Below, piece after piece: positions 15,490 through 19,825 of a stretch of 19,825 bases of DNA (positions are counted from its first letter, which is position 1; every line of letters begins with the position of its first letter). Both the position numbers and the translations under genes were made by a program. Source of the DNA: JBLNBQ01 sp050260095. Its GTDB lineage: Bacteria; Bacillota; UBA5301; DYFA01. The DNA is taken from assembly GCA_050260095.1 (NCBI GenBank), contig JBLNBQ010000037.1:1-19825 (forward strand), given 5' to 3'. The notes under the pieces are model-generated. The model was given only the letters and a program-made list of their open reading frames with translations. It did not search any database and was not told where the DNA came from.

Positions 15490-15509
15490 CTGCCTTGTTC
15501 CCGTGGACT

Positions 15510-15929
15510 CTAGGCCACTTCCGACACGTTGGCCGGGTCAAAGGGCTGGCCGTCGATCACCAGTTTCGGCCACCCGCTCACCAGCCTGACCGACTGCACC
15601 TTTCCGGTCACGGAGGTCTCTCCATCGACCTGCACGGTGACCGTCCGTCCGAGCAGCGCGGTCGCCTCTGCGACCAGGGAGGCCTGCCGCTGACTCGTCG
15701 CCAGATCCGAGAGCGTCGCGTTCAGGGTGGTCATCTGTTCCAGCGAACTGAACTGCGCCATTTGGGCGACGAACTGGGTGTTGTCCATCGGAGTCATGGG
15801 GTCCTGGTTCCGCATCTGGGCCATCAGCAACTGCAGGAACTCATCCTTTCCCATCGCATTGCTGTTTGAAACGAACTGGGTGCTGCCGGCATCCCCCACG
15901 GTCGCGCCGGATGCTCCTTGTACCTGCAT
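15510..15929 (-). CDS. flgD: Flagellar hook assembly (cap) protein FlgD, short type
   Basis: FlgD caps the growing hook outside the cell and directs addition of FlgE subunits. The protein is 139 aa. The diagnostic FlgD N-terminal block is at residues 26-66: MGKDEFLQLLMAQMRNQDP, then TPMDNTQFVAQMAQFSSLEQM. The remaining part contains one short beta-rich segment (LLGRTVTVQVDGE onward) and stops at VSEVA. Proteobacterial FlgD is longer and carries Ig/Tudor-like C-terminal domains. This protein matches the length of Bacillus FlgD, so it is a natural short form and not a truncation. ATG is preceded by GGAGGAGGTGA, one of the strongest ribosome sites in the window. It lies 53 bp after fliK and 20 bp before the next gene. 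Confidence 0.96.
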   Translation of the reverse strand: MQVQGASGATVGDAGSTQFVSNSNAMGKDEFLQLLMAQMRNQDPMTPMDNTQFVAQMAQFSSLEQMTTLNATLSDLATSQRQASLVAEATALLGRTVTVQVDGETSVTGKVQSVRLVSGWPKLVIDGQPFDPANVSEVA

Positions 15930-15982
15930 CTTTTTTCACCTCCTCCCGCTATCGGTCCATTCCCCGGTCGAGGCTTCGTCCC

Positions 15983-17737
15983 TCAAACCAGCGCGTCGAC
16001 CACTCCGCCGCTGCCCCGCCACTGGTGAGTCAGCGCAGCGTGGGCCAATCCGGGAACCCCCGCAGGCAACTCCTCGTACTGCCGCCGCGCCGGGGCAAAG
16101 GCCGCAGCCTGCGGGAAGTCGCCCTGCCCCCGCCACGCCTGCTGGTTCGGGTTGCCCCCCGAGCTTTCGCAACCCACGCTGACGTTGGTGAGGCGCAACC
16201 CTTGATCTTGCAGCGAGCGCGTCAGTTCCGACAAGCGCTGCTCCACCAGGGCCTTCACTTCCGGGTTCTCCACCACCAGCCGGGCTGTGACCACCCCGCC
16301 GTCGACGCTCACGCGCACCGCAAGGCGCCCCAGGTGCTCCGGCACCAGCTGCAGCCGCATCTCCGACGGTCCCTCGGCCCGTGCGAGCAACTCGGCCTTG
16401 CGGACGAGCTGCGGCAGTTCCTTGAGTTCCGCCCGGACCTGCGGGTGAGGCTCGTTCCGGTGCGCCTCCGGCGCCGCTTCGGCCCGCCGGGACGCCGGGT
16501 CCTGCGCGGCCGTCGCGGGCAGCTGCGCCACATCGGGCGTCGCGCCTCCCACCGCTTCCTCCGCAGCCGGGGCCTTCGCGCCGCCGGGAGTGGCGGCCGC
16601 CGCTCGGGCCTCTTCCTCCGTCGTTTGGCCGGCCGGAGCCGCCTCGCCCCGGGCCGTTTCCCGAACCGCGCCGGCCCGCCATCCGTTCTCCCGGACTTCG
16701 CTCTTCTTTGCCGGGGCCACCGGCCGGCCGGCGCTCGTGGAGACGCTGCGGCGCGCCGGCGCCTGGCGGTCCGCGGCGCCCTTCACCGGGGCCCCGGTCG
16801 CCTCCGTCTCGCCGCGAGCCGCCTCGGGCGCGCCCTCAGCCACTGCCGCAACCGCCGTTGCGGGCGCCGCCGCCCCTGCGGGATCAGCCGGCCCCTCGGG
16901 GCGAGCGACCCTCCCGGGGTCGGCCTCCGCCCGCTCCGGGTGGTTCTCCGCCGCCGGCGGGACACCCGTCCCCGGAGTCCCCGGCCCCAGAGTCGGCCGC
17001 ACCGGAGCGGCCTCCCCGGTCGCCTCAGGCGCTGCCTCCTGCGCCCCGCCCACTTCGGGGGCGGGGTCTGCCACTCGTCGCTCCCCTGCCTCCGCGGCGC
17101 CCGGCGCGCCCGCGAAGACTCGGTCCAAGCGACCGTCAGCTTGCTTCGGCCCCTCCGGCGTCCGAGTCACCCCGGCCACCCAGACCGCGGGTTCCGGTGT
17201 CGCAACCGGTTCCGCCGTCACCGCCGGTCCGGCGGTCGGAGCCGGGTTCGCTGCGCTGGCCGGGGGGCCTGGCTTAGCCTCTGACGCCGCTGGAGGAAGC
17301 GCCGGCGGCCCCGGTGACTGCCCCGGGGTGGCCTCCGCCACCGCTTCGCCGCTGGGCCTCGCTCCGTCCTGAACCGCTGCCTGTCTCCCCGGCGCCGCAC
17401 TCACCGGGACGGCGGGTTGCCCACCCGTGCCGGCCGCTTCGCCCGCGTCCCCCGTTTCGCCGGAAGGCCCGGGCGCGGTTCCGCTCTTCGCACCAGCCAA
17501 GGCGGACGCGAGCAGCGCGGCGAAGATTCCCTCGGTGCCTCCGGTTGCGGCGCCGGCTTTGGGCGAACCCGTCGTCCCGGATTTGCCCGTGGCCGCCAGC
17601 CCGGCTCCGGCCGGCCCTGTCGCCCCGCCGGCGCCGGCCCGCGCCCCGAGGCCCCCTGGCAGCGCTGACATCGCCGGCATGACCAGCATCCCTTCGGCTC
17701 CGCTCTGCGGCCCCGGCATGATTGATCCTGCCATCAT
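15983..17737 (-). CDS. fliK: Flagellar hook-length control protein FliK
   Basis: FliK is exported during hook growth, measures hook length and then contacts FlhB to switch export from rod/hook to filament substrates. The protein is 584 aa. Residues from about 10 to 430 are a low-complexity Ala/Pro/Gly/Glu-rich stretch without recognisable fold. The conserved C-terminal hook-length domain (Flg_hook type) spans about 455-525, with LRLQLVPEHLGRLAVRVSV, VVENPEVKALVEQRL and a final QGLRLTNVSVG strand. The start was set at ATG 17737 because a near-perfect AGGAGGTGA lies just upstream; an ATG at the next codon is equally possible. The frame remains open for 29 codons further upstream but those precede the ribosome site. 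It is longer than Bacillus FliK, mainly through the disordered part. Position between the MotE-like gene and flgD is standard. Confidence 0.93.
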   Translation of the reverse strand: MMAGSIMPGPQSGAEGMLVMPAMSALPGGLGARAGAGGATGPAGAGLAATGKSGTTGSPKAGAATGGTEGIFAALLASALAGAKSGTAPGPSGETGDAGEAAGTGGQPAVPVSAAPGRQAAVQDGARPSGEAVAEATPGQSPGPPALPPAASEAKPGPPASAANPAPTAGPAVTAEPVATPEPAVWVAGVTRTPEGPKQADGRLDRVFAGAPGAAEAGERRVADPAPEVGGAQEAAPEATGEAAPVRPTLGPGTPGTGVPPAAENHPERAEADPGRVARPEGPADPAGAAAPATAVAAVAEGAPEAARGETEATGAPVKGAADRQAPARRSVSTSAGRPVAPAKKSEVRENGWRAGAVRETARGEAAPAGQTTEEEARAAAATPGGAKAPAAEEAVGGATPDVAQLPATAAQDPASRRAEAAPEAHRNEPHPQVRAELKELPQLVRKAELLARAEGPSEMRLQLVPEHLGRLAVRVSVDGGVVTARLVVENPEVKALVEQRLSELTRSLQDQGLRLTNVSVGCESSGGNPNQQAWRGQGDFPQAAAFAPARRQYEELPAGVPGLAHAALTHQWRGSGGVVDALV

Positions 17738-17777
17738 CTTCTTCACCTCCTTTCTGCGCCGCTCCGCTGGTCGTTCG

Positions 17778-18323
17778 CTACTGTTTCGCCAGCCACTGGA
17801 GGAGGCGGCCCGCCCGTTTGGCATCCATCGCCCCCAGCACCTGGCCGATCTGCTTGTCCGGGAGGCGCAGGAGCACCTGCACGGCGTCGGGATCCTCCAG
17901 TTGGGCCAAGAGACCGGCGGCCTTGGCCGGCGTAAGGGTGGCGCAGACCTTGGCCACCCGATCCCACTTCTGGGCGCCCAGCAGCGCCTGCATCAACTGG
18001 CTCTTCTGCGTCTCCAGCGCGGAGATCTCCTCAAGGGCGTCCTGGCGCTTCCGTTCCAGCTCCTTGGCCTGCTCGGCCACTTCCGCGGCCCTCAGGTCCA
18101 GCAGCCGTTTCCGGTCTTCGAGCCGCAGTTGCTGCTGCTCCCACGCCTGGCTCCGCTTGGCCCCCAGTTCGTACGTCCTGATGACCGGCGCGAGCGGGCC
18201 GATCCGTTTCGCTTGAGCCAGCACCATCGCTCCGGCGTCGAGGAAACCGAAGTGGTCCAGGACACCCACGGCGATCATCCCTGCCACCAGTAGGGCGACC
18301 AGGCTCAAGATGAACATCCGCAC
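17778..18323 (-). CDS. MotE/YlxF-like membrane-anchored coiled-coil protein
   Basis: This 181 aa protein has one N-terminal membrane segment (about residues 3-20), then a Gln/Arg/Glu/Leu-rich coiled coil (about 50-112). Its C-terminal helical part (about 115-178, with LTPAKAAGLLAQLEDPDAV and GAMDAKRAGRLLQWLAK) resembles the intracellular N-domain of MgtE magnesium transporters. The same architecture occurs in MotE of rhizobia, FlbB of spirochaetes and YlxF of Bacillus, which also sits between fliJ and fliK. In those relatives the protein is linked to stator or basal-body assembly; a role here is inferred, not shown. The start is taken as GTG at 18323, with a GGGGGTG about 9 bp upstream at the end of fliJ; an ATG two codons in (18317) is an alternative. 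It lies 40 bp before fliK. Confidence 0.8.
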   Translation of the reverse strand: MRMFILSLVALLVAGMIAVGVLDHFGFLDAGAMVLAQAKRIGPLAPVIRTYELGAKRSQAWEQQQLRLEDRKRLLDLRAAEVAEQAKELERKRQDALEEISALETQKSQLMQALLGAQKWDRVAKVCATLTPAKAAGLLAQLEDPDAVQVLLRLPDKQIGQVLGAMDAKRAGRLLQWLAKQ

Positions 18324-18329
18324 TGCGCC

Positions 18330-18782
18330 CTACACCCCCTGCTCCTGCCGGGCATACCCCTGCGTCGCGAGTTCATCCAGGAAAGCCTGCTCCTGGCGGG
18401 AGAACTCCTGGAGGTAATCCTCCCACTGCCGGTCGCGCAACCGCTCCAGCACCTTGCGCTCCCGGGCCGCCGCCACCACCCTCTGGCGGCACTCCCTGAC
18501 CTCTTCCTGCCGCGCCCGCGCTTGCTCGGCCCGGCGCCCCAATTCCACGTCGAGGCCGCTGAGGTAGTCCCGCGCCTCCTGCACCCGTTCGACGGCGAGC
18601 GGCCCGGTGAGCAGCTCCCGCAGCTCCCGTTGGGCCCGCCGCCGTTTCTCACGCATGGCTGCGAGCGCCGCTTCGGCTTCGGCTGCGGCCCGCTGCCGCC
18701 GCCCCAGCTCCTCCAGGAGCGCCTCCTCCCGGTGGCGCTTCAGCTCCAGGACTGTTTGCAGCGAGAAGCTGAACTTCTTCAC
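18330..18782 (-). CDS. fliJ: Flagellar export chaperone/stalk protein FliJ
   Basis: FliJ is a small cytoplasmic coiled-coil protein that sits in the FliI ring like the gamma stalk of F1, contacts FlhA and helps couple export to proton flow. This 150 aa protein has the expected size and opens with MKKFSFSLQTVLELKR, the typical FliJ start in which aromatic and hydrophobic residues lead into a long helix. The rest is almost entirely charged Glu/Arg/Ala heptad-like helix with no membrane segment. The start is GTG, preceded by GGAGGAG about 8 bp upstream. It lies 17 bp after fliI and only 6 bp before the next gene. Sequence conservation in FliJ is low, so the call rests on size, N-terminus, coiled-coil character and position. 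Confidence 0.92.
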   Translation of the reverse strand: MKKFSFSLQTVLELKRHREEALLEELGRRQRAAAEAEAALAAMREKRRRAQRELRELLTGPLAVERVQEARDYLSGLDVELGRRAEQARARQEEVRECRQRVVAAARERKVLERLRDRQWEDYLQEFSRQEQAFLDELATQGYARQEQGV

Positions 18783-18799
18783 CGTCTATGCTCCTCCGG

Positions 18800-19825
18800 T
18801 CAGGCCCGCGGCCGGGCCAGTTGAACCAGCTGCCCGACCGTGGACGCGAACGACTGGCGGAACGTCACGTCCTGGCGGAGGAAGGCGTTGATCTGGTCTA
18901 TGCGGGCGACCGCCTCGTCGATCTTCGGGTTCGACCCCGCCGCGTACGCCCCGATGTTGATGAGGTCGCGGGCTCGCCGGTAGGTCGCCAGCATCTCCCG
19001 CAGCCAGCCGGCGGCCGCCGCCTGTTCCTTGGGCACCACGTCGGACATCACCCGGCTAACCGAGCCCAGCACGTCGATGGCGGGGTAGTGGTTCTCGGCC
19101 GCCAGGTCGCGGGAGAGCACGATGTGGCCGTCGAGGATCGACCGGGAGGCGTCGGCGATCGGTTCGTTGAAGTCGTCGCCCTCCACCAGCACGGTGTAAA
19201 GCCCCGTGATCGAGCCGCGCCCGGACGTGCCGGCCCGCTCCAGCAACTTGGGCAACATCGCGAAGACCGAAGGCGTGAAGCCCCGGGTGGTCGGCGGTTC
19301 CCCCACGGCCAGACCGATCTCCCGCTGGGCCATGCAGAACCGGGTGACGGAATCCATCATCAGGAGCACATCGAGCCCCAGGTCCCGGAAGTACTCGGCG
19401 ATCGCCGTGGCGACCAGCGCGCCTTTCACCCGCACGAGCGCCGGCTGGTCGGAGGTGGCCACCACGACGACGGAGCGGGCCATCCCTTCCGGTCCCAGGT
19501 CTTTCTCGAGGAAGTCGCGAACCTCCCTGCCCCGTTCGCCGATGAGAGCGATCACATTGACGTCGGCCGCCGTGTTGCGGGCGATCATGCCGAGCAACGT
19601 GGACTTGCCGACCCCCGAACCGGCGAAGATCCCCACGCGCTGGCCGCGGCCGCAGGTCAACGCCGCGTCGATCGCCTTGACCCCCACTTCGAGCGGCTCG
19701 GTGATGCGCCGGCGTTCGAGCGGATTGGGCGGCTGGGCGTGAACCGGGTAATAGCGGCCCGTCCGCAGGGGACCACGACCGTCGACCGGCTGTCCGAGCC
19801 CGTCCAAGACCCGCCCGCGCAGTCC
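18800..19825 (-). CDS. fliI: Flagellum-specific ATPase FliI (5' end outside window)
   Basis: FliI is the hexameric ATPase of the flagellar type III export apparatus at the cytoplasmic base of the basal body; it works with FliH and FliJ to deliver and unfold export substrates. The visible part is 341 residues, open to the window edge, so roughly the first 90-100 residues of a usual 430-450 aa FliI are missing. It begins in the conserved region GLRGRVLDGLGQPVDG. The Walker A motif GSGVGKST lies at visible residues 69-76, followed by GERGREVRDF. The Walker B strand VLLMMDSVTRF has its Asp at about 158. These fit FliI rather than F1 beta or a virulence type III ATPase, and the neighbours fliJ and fliK agree. 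The stop is TGA, 17 bp before fliJ. It is the first gene visible in the transcription order. Confidence 0.97.
   Translation of the reverse strand, partial: GLRGRVLDGLGQPVDGRGPLRTGRYYPVHAQPPNPLERRRITEPLEVGVKAIDAALTCGRGQRVGIFAGSGVGKSTLLGMIARNTAADVNVIALIGERGREVRDFLEKDLGPEGMARSVVVVATSDQPALVRVKGALVATAIAEYFRDLGLDVLLMMDSVTRFCMAQREIGLAVGEPPTTRGFTPSVFAMLPKLLERAGTSGRGSITGLYTVLVEGDDFNEPIADASRSILDGHIVLSRDLAAENHYPAIDVLGSVSRVMSDVVPKEQAAAAGWLREMLATYRRARDLINIGAYAAGSNPKIDEAVARIDQINAFLRQDVTFRQSFASTVGQLVQLARPRA

Noticed and set aside
15008..15541. Minus-strand frame spanning the 100-bp gap between the TIGR02530-like gene and flgE
   Set aside because: It overlaps the conserved gene and part of flgD in another frame and has a Gly/Arg-rich shadow composition, so the gap 14970-15069 is treated as non-coding.
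16309..17682. Several plus- and minus-strand Arg/Pro-rich frames within fliK
   Set aside because: They are alternative-frame readings of the Ala/Pro-rich fliK sequence; no conserved motif or ribosome site supports them.
1..19825. Mobile elements, CRISPR, tRNA/rRNA, toxin-antitoxin or defence genes
   Set aside because: None seen by reading; coding DNA is nearly continuous and every gene is explained by flagellar or chemotaxis function.

Overview
The window is one uninterrupted flagellar and chemotaxis gene cluster. All 23 genes lie on the minus strand, so the locus reads from position 19825 down to 1. The DNA is visibly GC-rich and about 9 of 22 visible starts are GTG. Strong Shine-Dalgarno sequences (AGGAGG or GGAGGTGA types) precede most genes, and gaps are short or genes overlap. 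Three features suggest a GC-rich, deep-branching member of the Bacillota (Firmicutes), of the Symbiobacterium / Thermaerobacter / Limnochorda / Moorella kind: a CheC-FliN fusion motor switch (FliY), a short Bacillus-type FlgD, and an order matching the Bacillus fla/che operon. The exact taxon cannot be read from the window.

Layout in the direction of transcription. (1) Export ATPase and hook-length block, 19825-15983: fliI (5' end outside the window), fliJ, a membrane-anchored MotE/YlxF-like coiled-coil gene, and a long Ala/Pro-rich fliK. (2) Hook block, 15929-13713: flgD (hook cap), a conserved uncharacterised flagellar operon protein, flgE (hook). A perfect 14-bp inverted repeat follows flgE. 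(3) Motor block, 13647-9048: flbD/swrD-like, motA, motB, fliL, fliM, fliY, then cheY at 9009. (4) Export gate block, 8570-2951: fliO, fliP, fliQ, fliR, flhB, flhA. (5) Placement and number control plus adaptation, 2961-5: flhF (SRP-type GTPase), flhG (MinD-type ATPase), cheC.

How the genes fit together. FliI/FliJ feed substrates to the FliOPQR-FlhB-FlhA gate. FliK and FlhB act in the hook-length checkpoint, while FlgD and FlgE build the hook. MotA/MotB with FliL form the stator. FliM/FliY form the switch, which reads CheY-P; FliY and CheC dephosphorylate CheY-P. FlhF/FlhG set where and how many flagella form. Motor and placement genes are overlapped or closely spaced, consistent with one polycistronic unit and translational coupling.

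I see no mobile element, CRISPR array, tRNA, rRNA or foreign-looking island, and no convincing new system. There is no gene-free stretch over 300 bases; the longest gap is 100 bp (14970-15069). The items most worth a second look are the intercistronic hairpin after flgE, the degenerate N-terminal phosphatase site of CheC, and the two poorly characterised conserved genes (MotE/YlxF-like and the flgD-flgE spacer gene).
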